DNA of 64,000 nt from Pseudomonas putida (GCF_025905425.1 NZ_CP109603.1:310001-374000), one strand, 5' to 3'; numbered from the stretch's first letter, positions 8,073-17,838 are shown. Notes: a model not told the origin generated them from the sequence alone. Translations and numbers: made by a program.

Positions 8073-9179
8073 TCAGCCCAGATCCGCCAACGGGTGCCGC
8101 CCTTCCCAGACCTTGGCAAAATGCGCCTCGACCACCGCCGCCGGTACCTGCGCCACATCCGGCCAGTGCCAGCGCGGCTGATTGTCTTTGTCCAGCAGGC
8201 GTGCGCGCACCCCTTCGCTGAACTCCGGGTGGCGACAACAGTTCAGGCTCATGCTGTATTCCATCTGGAATACCTGCGCCAGCGACAAATGCCGCGCACG
8301 ACGAATCTGCTCCCAAACCAGGTGCGCAGTCAGCGGGCAACCCTCGTGCAGCCGCCTGCCCGCGTCGGCCAGCACTGGGTCATCATGGTATTTCAGCCCT
8401 TCCAGTGCACGCCAGGCTGCGGCAGGGTCGGCAACGTCGAGCAATTGATCGATTTCCTGCCGGCGGGGCAGCCACTGGGCTTCGGGCAGTTCGGCGCAGG
8501 CGCGGTGCTGTTCGGCCTTGAACAGACTGTTCAGCTGCGCCGCAGTTTGTTCCTGCCAGTTCATTTGCAGCAGTTCGTCGATCAACGCGTCCTGTTGGCG
8601 TTCGCCCAGGAAGCGATCGGCCAAGCCTAAGTCCAAAGCGTCGTGGGCGTTGATCGACGCGCCCGTCAGCCCCAGGAACAACCCGAGCTTGCCTGGCAAG
8701 CGGGCAAGGAACCAGCTGGCGCCAACGTCCGGGTACAAGCCGATGCTGATCTCGGGCATGGCCAGTTGGCTGCTGGGTGTGACGATGCGTACGTTCGCGC
8801 CTTGAAGCAGCCCCATACCCCCGCCGAGTACATGCCCATGCCCCCAGCACAGCAGGGGCTTGGGGTAGGTATGCAGGGCGAAGTCGAGGCGGTACTCGGC
8901 GGCGAAGAAGGCGGTGGCCAGCCACGGCACGCTGCCGGGGTGTGCCTGGCAGGCCTGGGCCAGGGCGCGCACATCGCCCCCGGCGCAGAACGCCTTGACG
9001 CCATTGCCGCGCAGCAGCACGCAGACGATTTCGGGGTCACGGGCCCAGGCATGCAGTTGCTCGGCGAGCACTTCGATCATCCGCAGGTTCAGCGCATTGA
9101 GTGCCTTGGGCGCATCCAGGGTGGCAATGCCGATGTGGGCGCCATCAGCACCGGTGAGTACCTCGCAATGAATAGACAT
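8073..9179 (-). CDS. 3-hydroxyisobutyryl-CoA hydrolase-like (enoyl-CoA hydratase superfamily)
   Basis: A protein of 368 residues, longer than plain enoyl-CoA hydratases (about 260) and equal to HIBYL-CoA hydrolases of valine breakdown. Crotonase features are the oxyanion-hole stretches [10 protein letters not shown] and [19 protein letters not shown]. The block [24 protein letters not shown] matches the HIBCH pattern with its catalytic Glu and Asp. Valine-pathway neighbours are absent, so the real acyl-CoA may differ. It is divergent from ung. Confidence 0.85.
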   Translation of the reverse strand: MSIHCEVLTGADGAHIGIATLDAPKALNALNLRMIEVLAEQLHAWARDPEIVCVLLRGNGVKAFCAGGDVRALAQACQAHPGSVPWLATAFFAAEYRLDFALHTYPKPLLCWGHGHVLGGGMGLLQGANVRIVTPSSQLAMPEISIGLYPDVGASWFLARLPGKLGLFLGLTGASINAHDALDLGLADRFLGERQQDALIDELLQMNWQEQTAAQLNSLFKAEQHRACAELPEAQWLPRRQEIDQLLDVADPAAAWRALEGLKYHDDPVLADAGRRLHEGCPLTAHLVWEQIRRARHLSLAQVFQMEYSMSLNCCRHPEFSEGVRARLLDKDNQPRWHWPDVAQVPAAVVEAHFAKVWEGRHPLADLG

Positions 9180-9306
9180 GGACTACCTCTCGCAGGTCAT
9201 CGCACAAAGTATGGCCTGCCTGGGCGATCATGCCGGTCGTCGGTCGGATCGTTTGACAAGCGGGAGTGGCTTACCTAGTGTCGCGCCATTGTTTACGGAT
9301 GGCCCC

Positions 9307-9999
9307 ATGACTGACGACGATCGCATCAAACTCGAACCCAGCTGGAAAGCCGCATTGCGCGACGAGTTCGACCAGCCCTACATGCATCAGCTGCGTGAAT
9401 TTCTGCGCCAGGAGCACGCGGCCGGCAAAGAGATCTATCCGCCCGGCCCACTGATTTTCAATGCGCTCAATTCGACGCCGCTGCAGCAGGTCAAGGTGGT
9501 GATCCTCGGCCAGGACCCCTATCACGGCCCAGGCCAGGCCCACGGCCTGTGCTTTTCGGTACAGCCGGGCATCGCCACGCCGCCGTCGCTGGTGAATATT
9601 TACAAAGAGCTGCAGCGCGACCTGAACATCCCGATTGCCAACCACGGCTACTTGCAGAGTTGGGCCGAGCAGGGCGTGCTGTTGCTGAACACGACCATGA
9701 CCGTGGAACGTGCCAATGCCGCGTCGCATGCCAAGAAGGGGTGGGAGTTCTTTACCGACCGCGTCATCCAGGTGGTCAGCGAGCAGTGCCCGAACGTGGT
9801 GTTCCTGTTGTGGGGGGCGCATGCCCAGGGCAAGCAGAAGCTGATCGATGGCACCAAGCACCTGGTGCTCAAGTCGGTGCATCCGTCGCCCTTGTCGGCT
9901 TATCGCGGGTTTCTTGGCTGCGGGCATTTCAGCCGGGCCAATAGCTTCCTCGAACAGCGTGGGTTGGCACCGATCAACTGGGTGTTGCCACCGCTTTGA
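9307..9999 (+). CDS. ung: Uracil-DNA glycosylase
   Basis: A protein of 230 residues. Family-1 UDG motifs are all present: the water-activating loop [18 protein letters not shown] (Asp and His), the uracil pocket LLLNTTMTV, and the leucine-intercalation loop [11 protein letters not shown]. It removes uracil from DNA as the first step of base-excision repair. The frame is open further upstream, but the ATG at 9307 ([13 protein letters not shown]) gives the family's normal N-terminus. Confidence 0.97.
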   Translation: MTDDDRIKLEPSWKAALRDEFDQPYMHQLREFLRQEHAAGKEIYPPGPLIFNALNSTPLQQVKVVILGQDPYHGPGQAHGLCFSVQPGIATPPSLVNIYKELQRDLNIPIANHGYLQSWAEQGVLLLNTTMTVERANAASHAKKGWEFFTDRVIQVVSEQCPNVVFLLWGAHAQGKQKLIDGTKHLVLKSVHPSPLSAYRGFLGCGHFSRANSFLEQRGLAPINWVLPPL

Positions 10000-10043
10000 T
10001 GGCATGAAACACCGTGTCGCCCGCGAAGCAGGCGACGCGTTTT

Positions 10044-11075
10044 TCAGCCCTGCCCAGCGTTCCACAACCGGAACAAAGGCTCTGCCAGAAACAGCACGAA
10101 CAGTAAGCGCATCACCTGCAACGCCGTCACCAGCGGCACCGACAATTGCAGGGTTTCGGCCGTCAGGCTCATCTCTGCAATCCCGCCCGGCATCATCCCC
10201 AGCGTCAGCGAGCGCAAGTCCAGTGCGGTCATCACGCTCAGTGCCCAGGCTGCGCTGGCAGCGATCACCATGCACAGGCCCGTGGCCACCAGCGTGCGCC
10301 CCAGGAAGGATGGCGCCCGGCGGAAAAACGCACGGTTGAAGTGACACGCCAATCCGCTGCCGATCAACCACTGGCCGACCTGGCTGGCGCCATTGGGCAG
10401 GGCGATTTGCAGGTTACCGGCAAGGCTCACCGTGGCCGCTACCAGCAAGGGGCCGAACAGCCACGGGTTGGGCTGGCGCAAGCGTTGCCAGAGCAGCGCA
10501 ACGGCAACCGCCAACGGTGCGATCACGGCCAGCCACCCCCAACTGACGCTGCCTGCGTGGTTCAGTGACACCCCGTCACCCATCAGCAACTTGAACAGCG
10601 CCGGCACGCACAGCACCACCGCCAGCACGCGCAGGCTCTGCGCGGCCGCCACTTGGCTGAGCACCGCGCCATTGCGCGCGCCCAGGTTGACCATCTCACC
10701 CGAGCCGCCCGGCATGCTGGCGAAAAACGCTGTGGCGCGGTCTTCGCCGGTGCGCCGCAGCAGCCACACACCGACCCCGCTGGAAACAGTGGTGAACAGT
10801 GCGGCGAAAAAGATCAGCAGGAAATGGCTGCCCACCTGTTCGATCACGGCGGGCGTGAAGTGCAGGCCGATGCCCAGGCCAATGATGAATTGCCCGCATT
10901 TTCGGCCGTTGGGTATTTCCGAAAGCTGCCAGGGGGTCAGGCAGCGCACCAGGATGATCGCCAGCAACGAGCCGACCATCCACGGCAATGGCCAGCCGAC
11001 CCGGCTGGCGAGGTACCCGCCAGCAAGGCCGACCAGCCCGGTCGCCCAATACAGGGGCAACGACCGATCAGGCAT
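10044..11075 (-). CDS. AbrB/AmoA-family membrane protein
   Basis: A protein of 343 residues made of two hydrophobic repeats, as in the AbrB-duplication family (MVGSLLAIILVRCL; FGPLLVAATVSLAGNLQIALP). Conserved blocks include FASMPGGSGEMVNLGARNGA and GMMPGGIAEMSLTAETL, which are equivalent positions in the two halves. Members are often annotated as ammonia monooxygenase or aidB regulators, but they are membrane proteins of unsettled function. The start overlaps the tctA 3' end by 8 bases, so it belongs to the tricarboxylate operon, which hints at an accessory transport role. Confidence 0.8.
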   Translation of the reverse strand: MPDRSLPLYWATGLVGLAGGYLASRVGWPLPWMVGSLLAIILVRCLTPWQLSEIPNGRKCGQFIIGLGIGLHFTPAVIEQVGSHFLLIFFAALFTTVSSGVGVWLLRRTGEDRATAFFASMPGGSGEMVNLGARNGAVLSQVAAAQSLRVLAVVLCVPALFKLLMGDGVSLNHAGSVSWGWLAVIAPLAVAVALLWQRLRQPNPWLFGPLLVAATVSLAGNLQIALPNGASQVGQWLIGSGLACHFNRAFFRRAPSFLGRTLVATGLCMVIAASAAWALSVMTALDLRSLTLGMMPGGIAEMSLTAETLQLSVPLVTALQVMRLLFVLFLAEPLFRLWNAGQG

Positions 11076-12582
11076 CAGCCATGGCCCGACGCTGCAGGCT
11101 GCGCTTGCGCAAGATACGCAGCAACGGCAGGCACAGCATGCACACCACCAGAGCCCACACACCCATGCTGATCGGGCTCGACCAGAGAATGCCCAGCTCG
11201 CCGTTGGAGATCGACAGCGCGCGGCGCAGGTTCTGCTCCATCAGCCCGCCGAGGATGAACCCGAGCAGGATCGGCGACAGTGGGAAGTCCAGCTTGCGCA
11301 GGATGTAGCCCATGATGCCGATACCGACCATCAGGAACAGGTCGAAGGTGGTGGCGTGCACGGCATACACGCCGATCCCGGTGATGATCGCGATCACCGG
11401 CACCAGTGCCCAGTTCGGCACGGCGAGGATGCGGGTGAAGATGCGGATCATCGGGATGTTGAGGATCACCAGCATGATGTTGGCGATGAACAACGAGGCG
11501 ATCAGGCCCCAGACGATGTCGGGTTGCTGTTCGAACAGCATCGGGCCGGGGGTGATGTTGTACAGGGTCAGTGCGCCGATCATGACCGCAGTGGTGCCAG
11601 AACCCGGTACACCGAGGGTCAGCATCGGCACCAGGGCGCCACAGCAGGATGCGCCGATGGCCGTTTCCGGAGCCGCCAGGCCGCGGGCATCGCCCTTGCC
11701 GAACTTGCCGCTTTCACCGGCGATGCGCTTTTCGGTCATGTAGGCCACGGCACTGGCCAGGGTCGCTCCCGCGCCAGGCAGCACACCCATGATGAAGCCC
11801 AGCAGGCCGCAACGGATGTTGACCACGAACACCGAAGCCGCCTCCTTGAAGTTGAACAGCATGCGCCCGGTGGCCTTGACCGCCTGGTGGCCGTGGTGGG
11901 TCTTTTCCAGCAGCAGCAGGATCTCGCTGATCGAGAACAGCCCCAGCACCAGCACCACGAATTGAATGCCGTCGGCCAGGTGCACGCTGTCACCGGTGAA
12001 GCGGTACACGCCGCTGTTGGCGTCGATGCCGACCGCCGACAGGAACAACCCGATCAACGCAGCAATGAAGGTCTTCAACGGCTTGTCGCCAGCCATGCCA
12101 CCCAGGGCGACGATGGCGAACACCATCAGCACGAAGTATTCCGCCGGGCCGAAGGCGATCGCCCATTTCGCCAGCAACGGCGCGAACAGCACCATGCCGC
12201 AGGTGGCGATGAAGGCACCGATGAACGAACTCCAGGCAGACAGCGACAGGGCCACGCCTGCCAGGCCCTGGCGGGCCATCGGGTAGCCGTCGAGGGTGGT
12301 CATCACGGTCGAGGCTTCGCCCGGGATGTTCAGCAGGATCGAACTGATGCGCCCGCCGTATTCGCAGCCCAGGTACACCGCCGCCAGCAGGATCAGCGCC
12401 GACTCAGGCGGCAAGCCCAGGGCAAAGGCGATGGGGATCAGCAGGGCCACGCCGTTAATTGGGCCCAGGCCCGGCAGCAGGCCGACCACGGTGCCGATCA
12501 GGGTGCCACTGAGGGCGGTGACCAGGTTGTACGGGGTCAGGGCGACGCCGAAGCCCTGGCCCAGGTAGCTCAAGGTATCCAT
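11068..12582 (-). CDS. tctA: Tripartite tricarboxylate transporter, large permease TctA
   Basis: A protein of 504 residues with about 11-12 membrane helices. It carries the duplicated TctA signature (GLLPGLGPINGVALLIPIAF near residue 30; GVLPGAGATLASAVAYMTEKR near residue 270). It forms the channel of a periplasmic-binding-protein-dependent, ion-driven carboxylate importer together with TctB and TctC. It lies 3 bases after tctB. Confidence 0.95.
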   Translation of the reverse strand: MDTLSYLGQGFGVALTPYNLVTALSGTLIGTVVGLLPGLGPINGVALLIPIAFALGLPPESALILLAAVYLGCEYGGRISSILLNIPGEASTVMTTLDGYPMARQGLAGVALSLSAWSSFIGAFIATCGMVLFAPLLAKWAIAFGPAEYFVLMVFAIVALGGMAGDKPLKTFIAALIGLFLSAVGIDANSGVYRFTGDSVHLADGIQFVVLVLGLFSISEILLLLEKTHHGHQAVKATGRMLFNFKEAASVFVVNIRCGLLGFIMGVLPGAGATLASAVAYMTEKRIAGESGKFGKGDARGLAAPETAIGASCCGALVPMLTLGVPGSGTTAVMIGALTLYNITPGPMLFEQQPDIVWGLIASLFIANIMLVILNIPMIRIFTRILAVPNWALVPVIAIITGIGVYAVHATTFDLFLMVGIGIMGYILRKLDFPLSPILLGFILGGLMEQNLRRALSISNGELGILWSSPISMGVWALVVCMLCLPLLRILRKRSLQRRAMADA

Positions 12583-12585
12583 GTG

Positions 12586-13044
12586 TCAGTTCTCCAGTAC
12601 GCTCAGCAGGCCAAGGGGCAGGGGCACGTCCATCACGCGGTCGAACAGCCAGTAGAGCAGCAGGCTCATGCCGACCACCACGATGGCGCTGTGCAGCCAG
12701 CGGCCTCCGTACAGCCGGGCCATGGGCAGGCCGACCAGGATGGCGCTGAGGATGAAACCCAGGGGTTCGAAGGTGGCCGCAAAGACAATCAGCAGGCCGA
12801 CACAGATGGCGATCTTGGTCAGGGTTTCGCGGTCCAGTTCCGGCTCGTCGTCCTTGCGCACGATCGGCGTAGGGCGGATGGCCAGGTAAAGCAGGCCCAG
12901 GCCCATCAGGCCGAGCATCAGTAGCGGGTAGGCGCGGGGGCCGACCGGTTCGTAGGAAAACGCAGCCTGGTACGGCCAGGCCATCACGGCCAGGGCGGCG
13001 CACACCGCCAGCAGAGCCAGGGCGAAAATACGTTGCAGGATCAT
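12586..13044 (-). CDS. tctB: Tripartite tricarboxylate transporter, small permease TctB
   Basis: A protein of 152 residues with four predicted membrane helices and a short cytosolic loop (PTPIVRKDDEPELDRETLTK). Size and position between tctC and tctA identify it as TctB; the sequence itself is poorly conserved in the family. A REP pair separates it from tctC, which could uncouple expression of the abundant binding protein from the membrane parts. Confidence 0.9.
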   Translation of the reverse strand: MILQRIFALALLAVCAALAVMAWPYQAAFSYEPVGPRAYPLLMLGLMGLGLLYLAIRPTPIVRKDDEPELDRETLTKIAICVGLLIVFAATFEPLGFILSAILVGLPMARLYGGRWLHSAIVVVGMSLLLYWLFDRVMDVPLPLGLLSVLEN

Positions 13045-13070
13045 TTTGAAATCCTCGTTGGACGCGGACT

Positions 13071-13160
13071 CTGTGGGAGCGGGCTTGCCCCGCGAACACC
13101 GGCAAAGCCGGTGCCATGGATCGCGGTGCTGGATTCGCGGGACAAGCCCGCTCCCACAGG
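13071..13160. repeat. REP pair (BIME) between tctC and tctB
   Basis: Two inverted REP copies (ctgtgggagcgggcttgccc at 13071 and gcgggacaagcccgctccca near 13137) are present. The spacer contains the small hairpin CACCGGC-aaa-GCCGGTG, also found in the 26.6-kb BIME. Inside an operon such structures often stabilise the upstream mRNA; here that would favour tctC. Confidence 0.9.
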
Positions 13161-13184
13161 GATCGGTGACAGGTCGTTGGCGGC

Positions 13185-14165
13185 TTACTGAATCAGGCCG
13201 AATTCCCTGGCCAGTGCCTTGTAGTCAGCCACCTGCTTCTTCACATAGCCGTCCAGCTCCTCGCCGGTCATGGCGAACGGGAACAGCTCGCGCTGGTCAC
13301 GCAGCTTGGCGAAGTCTTCGGAAGCCAGCATCTTGTCGAACGAAGCCTTCCACCAGGCGTAGTCTTCGTCGCTCACCTTCGGCCCCAGGTAGAAGCCGCG
13401 TACCACTGGCCAGACGATGTCGTAGCCCTGCTCCTTGGCAGTGGGGATGTCTTTCATTTCTGGCTCGTCCAGGCGGTTTTCGGAGAACACCGCGAGGATG
13501 CGCATGTTGCCGCTCTGGATGTGCGGCATGGAGTCGGAGATGTCGGTGGAGCCGACCTGGATGTGCCCACCCAGCAGTGCGGTGGCAATTTCGCCGCCGC
13601 CTTCCAGCGCCACGTAACGCAGGTCACGCGGGTTGATGCCGGCGGCCTTGGCGATCAGCGCGGTCTGCATCCAGTCCTGGCTGCCGACAGTGCCACCGGA
13701 GCCGATCACGACCTTGCTCGGGTCCTTTTTCAGCGCGGCGACCAGGTCGTCGAGGGTCTTGTAGGGCGAATCGCTTTTCACGGCGATGGCCCCGTAGCTG
13801 GTGCCGACGGCGGCCAGCCATTTCACCGCGTTCTCGTCGAAGCGGCCGAACTTGCCCTGGGCCAGGTTCAGCAGCGAGCCGCTGGACCAGGCCACCAAGG
13901 TGCCGGCATCACCTGGGCGCTGGGCCACCACGGCGTTGTAGGCCACAGCGCCAACGCCGCCGGGCATGTAGGTGACACGCATGGGCTTGCTGAGGATCTT
14001 CTCCTGCACCAGGGCGCTTTGCACCAGTTTGCAGGTCAGGTCGAAGCCACCGCCAGGCGAGGCGGGGGCGATGCATTCGGGGCGTTTCGGTTCGCCAGCG
14101 AGGGCGTTGCCGGCCAGCAGCAGGCAGCCGGTAGCGAGGACGAGGCGGCGCAGTGAAAAGGTCAT
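13185..14165 (-). CDS. tctC: Tripartite tricarboxylate transporter substrate-binding protein TctC
   Basis: A protein of 326 residues with a signal peptide (MTFSLRRLVLATGCLLLAGNALA) and the TctC/Bug fold. The family's N-terminal binding loop is visible as CIAPASPGGGFDLTCKLVQ. It captures citrate or another carboxylate in the periplasm. The ATG at 14165 has a GGAG seven bases upstream; the TTG six bases earlier lacks correct spacing. It follows the porin gene by 32 bases. Confidence 0.93.
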   Translation of the reverse strand: MTFSLRRLVLATGCLLLAGNALAGEPKRPECIAPASPGGGFDLTCKLVQSALVQEKILSKPMRVTYMPGGVGAVAYNAVVAQRPGDAGTLVAWSSGSLLNLAQGKFGRFDENAVKWLAAVGTSYGAIAVKSDSPYKTLDDLVAALKKDPSKVVIGSGGTVGSQDWMQTALIAKAAGINPRDLRYVALEGGGEIATALLGGHIQVGSTDISDSMPHIQSGNMRILAVFSENRLDEPEMKDIPTAKEQGYDIVWPVVRGFYLGPKVSDEDYAWWKASFDKMLASEDFAKLRDQRELFPFAMTGEELDGYVKKQVADYKALAREFGLIQ

Positions 14166-14197
14166 CGTCAATCTCCGTGAGCATTGTTGTTATTGGG

Positions 14198-15487
14198 TTA
14201 CCACAGGGCCACGCTGTAGCTCACCAGCAGCCGCACTTCGTCGGCGTCGCGGGCAAAATTCGAGCGGAAGGTGGCGTTGCGCAAGCGCACGGCGACGTTT
14301 TTCAACGGGCCGCTTTGTACCACGTACTTGAACTCGGTGTTGCGTTCCCACTCCTTGCCCTCGCTGCCATCGGCGCGGCTGACGTTGTCGCCGCTGATGT
14401 AACGGGTCATGAAGGTCAGGCCGGGGATGCCCAGGGCTGCGAAGTTGTAGTCGTAGCGCATTTGCCAGGAGTGCTCGTCGGCACCGGCGAAGTCGTTGAT
14501 TTGCACGAAGTTGACCAGGTACGGGTCGGCGCCATCGATGTAGGGGAAGGCGCTGTCGCCGGACAGGTGCTGGTAGGCAGCGCTGACCTTGTGCCCGCCC
14601 AGGGCGTAGCTGAGCATGCCGTTGACGGTGGTGTTGTCGATGTTGCCGGCCTTGGCGGCGCCGGCATCGTCACTCACGGCCAGGCGCAGGTCAGCGCCGA
14701 AGGTGCCCGGGCCCCACGGCTGAGTGGCGACCATGCCCAGGAAGTGCTGGCGATAGATGTCGTCGAGCTGGGCGAAGTGGTAGCTGCCAGTGATGCGGTC
14801 GGTGAACTGGTAGTCCAGCCCGCCGAGGTCGAGGTTGTCGGCGCTGAACGAGCCGCCGAAGCGGCCGTTCTTGTTGTTGAGGGCCAGGTCTTCCCAGTTG
14901 GTGTCGTTGCGGTCCTTGGCCTTGTCCAGGCGACCGCCGGTGAAGGTCAGGCCCTTGATCTCTTTCGAGGTGAGCAGGCCGCCCTCGAAGGTTTGCGGCA
15001 GGATGCGCCCGTCGTTGGGCTGCAGGGTCGGCAGTTCCGGGATCAGCGTGCCGACCTTGAGTTCGGTCTTGGACACTTTGACCTTACCGGTCAGGCCGAG
15101 CTTGGAATACTCGTCGGCGGCCTTGCCGTCGTCATGGGTCGGCAGCAGGCCGGTGTCGGTGCGGTCGGGGCTGGAGTCGAGCTTGATACCGAGCATGCCC
15201 AGCGCATCCAGGCCAAAGCCTACGGTGCCGTCGGTGTAGCCGGACTCGAAGTTGAGCATGAAACCCTGGGCCCATTCGTCGCGCTTGGACTGCTGCGCGC
15301 TGGTGCCGTCGCGAAAGTCGCGGTTGAAGTACATGTTGCGGGTTTCGAAGGTCGCCGTGCTGTCTTCGAAGAAGGCGGCCTGGCTCATGGGCGCGACACC
15401 GGCAAGCGCAAGGGCGCTGGCGATGGCAGAAGGGCGTGCGGCAAAGGAACGGGTAGGCGCGTACGCCTGCGGCTGCGATGACAGCAT
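14198..15487 (-). CDS. OprD-family outer-membrane porin (tricarboxylate locus)
   Basis: A protein of 429 residues with a long signal peptide ending near GVAPMSQA. The typical OprD start follows (FFEDSTATFETRNMYFNRDF), and it ends in an aromatic strand (SYSVALW). OprD/OpdH-type porins admit carboxylates and basic amino acids; next to tctCBA a tricarboxylate (OpdH-like) role is probable. The ATG at 15487 has a GGAG eight bases upstream. It is the first gene of the operon and is divergent from tctD. Confidence 0.9.
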   Translation of the reverse strand: MLSSQPQAYAPTRSFAARPSAIASALALAGVAPMSQAAFFEDSTATFETRNMYFNRDFRDGTSAQQSKRDEWAQGFMLNFESGYTDGTVGFGLDALGMLGIKLDSSPDRTDTGLLPTHDDGKAADEYSKLGLTGKVKVSKTELKVGTLIPELPTLQPNDGRILPQTFEGGLLTSKEIKGLTFTGGRLDKAKDRNDTNWEDLALNNKNGRFGGSFSADNLDLGGLDYQFTDRITGSYHFAQLDDIYRQHFLGMVATQPWGPGTFGADLRLAVSDDAGAAKAGNIDNTTVNGMLSYALGGHKVSAAYQHLSGDSAFPYIDGADPYLVNFVQINDFAGADEHSWQMRYDYNFAALGIPGLTFMTRYISGDNVSRADGSEGKEWERNTEFKYVVQSGPLKNVAVRLRNATFRSNFARDADEVRLLVSYSVALW

Positions 15488-15579
15488 CGAGATGACTCCG
15501 TTTATTGTTCTTATTCGTCGCACCTTGCTGGTGCTTTTTTTCGGCGCGCGGGGCGACCGTGGTGCGATGCTAGGTAACG

Positions 15580-15611
15580 AACCTTTCGCTAACCTTTCAG
15601 CGAGAAAGGTT
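15580..15611. promoter_or_regulatory. AACCTTTC repeats, candidate TctD operator
   Basis: Two direct copies of AACCTTTC start at 15580 and 15591, exactly 11 bases apart, and an inverted copy GAAAGGTT lies at 15604-15611. One-turn-spaced direct repeats are typical of OmpR-family response regulators. The site lies in the 201-base gap between the divergent porin operon and tctD. The repeats are seen; TctD binding is inferred. Confidence 0.5.
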
Positions 15612-15688
15612 TGTCACAAGGGGCTTCACAGGCGGGTCCACAGCGGTACACTCCGCGCCACCGCCCCCACCCGAGCAGGGAGAATCCG

Positions 15689-16360
15689 ATGCGTGTGCTG
15701 CTGGTCGAAGACCACCTGCAACTGGCCGAAAGCGTGGCCCAGGCCTTGAAAAGCCACGGCCTGACCGTGGATGTACTGCATGACGGCGTGGCCGCCGACC
15801 TGGCCCTGGCCAGTGAGGAATACGCCGTTGCCGTGCTCGATGTCGGCTTGCCGCGCATGGACGGCTTCGAGGTGCTGGCGCGTTTGCGCGGCCGTGGCAA
15901 GACCCTGCCGGTGCTGATGCTGACGGCGCGCAGTGACGTCAAGGACCGGGTCCACGGGCTGAACCTGGGGGCTGACGACTACCTGGCCAAGCCGTTCGAA
16001 CTGACCGAGCTCGAAGCGCGGGTCAAGGCCCTGCTGCGGCGTAGCGTGTTGGGTGGCGAGCGCCAGCAGCGCTGTGGGCCGCTGGTATACGACCTGGACA
16101 CTCGGCGCTTCAGCCTGGGCGAGGACAACCTGACCCTGACCTCGCGCGAACAGAGCGTGCTCGAAGCACTGATCGCCCGCCCAGGCCGGGTGATGAGCAA
16201 AGAACAACTGGCCGCCCAGGTGTTTGGCCTGGACGAGGAGGCGAGCCCCGACGCCATCGAAATCTACATTCATCGCCTGCGCAAGAAGCTCGACGGCCAT
16301 GCGGTGGCCATCGTCACCTTCCGTGGCCTGGGCTATCTGCTTGAGCATCGCGATGCGTGA
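15689..16360 (+). CDS. tctD: OmpR-family response regulator TctD
   Basis: A protein of 223 residues. The receiver domain has the acidic pair EDH, the phospho-acceptor in VLDVGLPRMDG (about Asp51) and the lysine in LAKPFEL. A winged-helix DNA-binding domain covers about 125-220 (TSREQSVLEALIARPGRV; IEIYIHRLRKKL). Next to tctE and divergent from the porin/tctCBA genes it should activate carboxylate uptake. The longer upstream frame was rejected; the start is MRVLLVEDH. Confidence 0.93.
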   Translation: MRVLLVEDHLQLAESVAQALKSHGLTVDVLHDGVAADLALASEEYAVAVLDVGLPRMDGFEVLARLRGRGKTLPVLMLTARSDVKDRVHGLNLGADDYLAKPFELTELEARVKALLRRSVLGGERQQRCGPLVYDLDTRRFSLGEDNLTLTSREQSVLEALIARPGRVMSKEQLAAQVFGLDEEASPDAIEIYIHRLRKKLDGHAVAIVTFRGLGYLLEHRDA

Positions 16361-17732
16361 CAACGGCAGCCTGCGCGGGCGGCTGCTGGGCAACCTGGCA
16401 TTACTGTTGGTGGTGCTGATGCTGGCCAGTGGCCTGAGCGCCTACTGGAACGGCCGTGAAGCGGCCGACACGGCGTACGACCGAACCCTGCTGGCCTCGG
16501 CACGGACCATTGCCGCAGGCCTGTCCCAGCGCGATGGCTCGTTGAGCGCGGACGTGCCCTACGTAGCCCTGGATACCTTCGCCTACGACAGCGCCGGGCG
16601 CATCTACTACCAGGTGCTGGACATCAAGCAGCGGTTGATATCCGGCTACGAGAACCTGCCACCGCCGCCGCCCGGCACGCCACGCACCGATGACTACCCG
16701 GCACTGGCGCGGTTCTACAACGCGACGTATCTGGGCCAGGACGTGCGGGTGGTCAGCCTGCTCAAACCGGTCAGTGAGCCAAACATGAACGGCATGGCGG
16801 AGATCCGCGTGGCCGAGACCGAGGAAGCCAGGGTGCGCATGGCGCGTGGGCTGATGGCCGACACCCTGCTGCGCCTGGGGATGCTGGCGCTGGGCGCTCT
16901 GGTGATGGTGTGGTTTGCCGTCAGTGCGGCGCTACGCCCGCTGGAGCGCCTGCGCACGGCCGTGGAAGAGCGTCAGCCCGACGATCTGCGGGCCTTGCCG
17001 GTGGTGCAGGTGCAGCGCGAACTGGGCCCGCTGGTGCGTGCCCTGAACCACTTCACCGAGCGCCTGCGCGGCCAGTTCGAACGCCAGGCGCAGTTCATCG
17101 CCGACGCTGCCCACGAACTGCGCACCCCCCTGGCAGCGCTGAAGGCGCGAGTCGAGTTGGGCCTGCGCTCGTCAGCGCCCGAGGAGTGGCGCCAGACCCT
17201 TGAGTCCGCAGCCCAAGGCACCGACCGCCTGACGCACCTGGCCAACCAGTTGCTGTCCTTGGCGCGGGTCGAGAACGGCGCCAGGGCAATCGCCGAGGGT
17301 GGCGCGCAGCGCCTGGACCTCAGCCAGCTGGCCCGCGAACTGGGCATGGCCATGGCGCCCCTGGCCCACAAGCGTGGGGTGGCGCTGGCGCTGGAGGCCG
17401 AGGCGCCGGTGTGGCTCAAAGGTGAGCCGACCTTGCTCAACGAACTGCTGAGCAACCTGGTGGATAACGCCCTGGCGCATACCCCGGCCGGTGGCAACGT
17501 GATTCTGCGGGTGTTGGCCCCGGCGGTGCTGGAGGTCGAGGACGATGGCCCCGGGATCCCCGAAGATGAGCGTGAGCGGGTGTTCGAGCGCTTCTACCGC
17601 CGCAGTGCCCAAGGCAGTGGGCTGGGGCTGGCCATTGTCGGCGAGATCTGCCGAGCGCACCTGGCGCAGATCAGCCTGCACGATGGGGAGAAGGGTGGTT
17701 TGCGGGTGCGTGTGAGTTTCATCGCTGATTGA
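16353..17732 (+). CDS. tctE: Sensor histidine kinase TctE
   Basis: A protein of 459 residues. A membrane helix at about 10-30 and another at about 165-190 enclose a periplasmic sensor. A HAMP-like segment and the H-box [22 protein letters not shown] (His near 252) follow, then the N box (LLSNLVDNALAHTP), G1 (VEDDGPGIPEDERERVFERFYR) and G2 (GSGLGLAIV). It overlaps tctD by 8 bases. The periplasmic part has the 2CSK-N look of TctE/QseC kinases, which in TctE senses tricarboxylates. Confidence 0.92.
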   Translation: MRDNGSLRGRLLGNLALLLVVLMLASGLSAYWNGREAADTAYDRTLLASARTIAAGLSQRDGSLSADVPYVALDTFAYDSAGRIYYQVLDIKQRLISGYENLPPPPPGTPRTDDYPALARFYNATYLGQDVRVVSLLKPVSEPNMNGMAEIRVAETEEARVRMARGLMADTLLRLGMLALGALVMVWFAVSAALRPLERLRTAVEERQPDDLRALPVVQVQRELGPLVRALNHFTERLRGQFERQAQFIADAAHELRTPLAALKARVELGLRSSAPEEWRQTLESAAQGTDRLTHLANQLLSLARVENGARAIAEGGAQRLDLSQLARELGMAMAPLAHKRGVALALEAEAPVWLKGEPTLLNELLSNLVDNALAHTPAGGNVILRVLAPAVLEVEDDGPGIPEDERERVFERFYRRSAQGSGLGLAIVGEICRAHLAQISLHDGEKGGLRVRVSFIAD

Positions 17733-17740
17733 TGCCAGCG

Positions 17741-17819
17741 CCTTCGCGGCCCACAGGTAGAACACAGGCCTTGAGAGCTGTGCCGTACCTGTGGGAGCGG
17801 GCTTGCCCCGCGAAGGGGC
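17741..17819. repeat. REP element plus internally deleted partner
   Basis: A complete REP copy (acctgtgggagcgggcttgc..., 17789-17819) is opposed by a shortened copy at about 17741-17757 (ccttcgcggcccacaggta) that lacks the central ggcaagcccgct. It looks like a BIME in which one arm has suffered an internal deletion. Confidence 0.75.
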
Positions 17820-17838
17820 CGCACAGGCTACGCGGCTT

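Noticed and set aside
10393..12924. An 843-codon open frame on the + strand opposite tctA/tctB
   Set aside because: It lies antisense to well-conserved transporter genes, is rich in Gln/His/Ala/Arg as expected for a GC-biased shadow frame, and shows no family motif.
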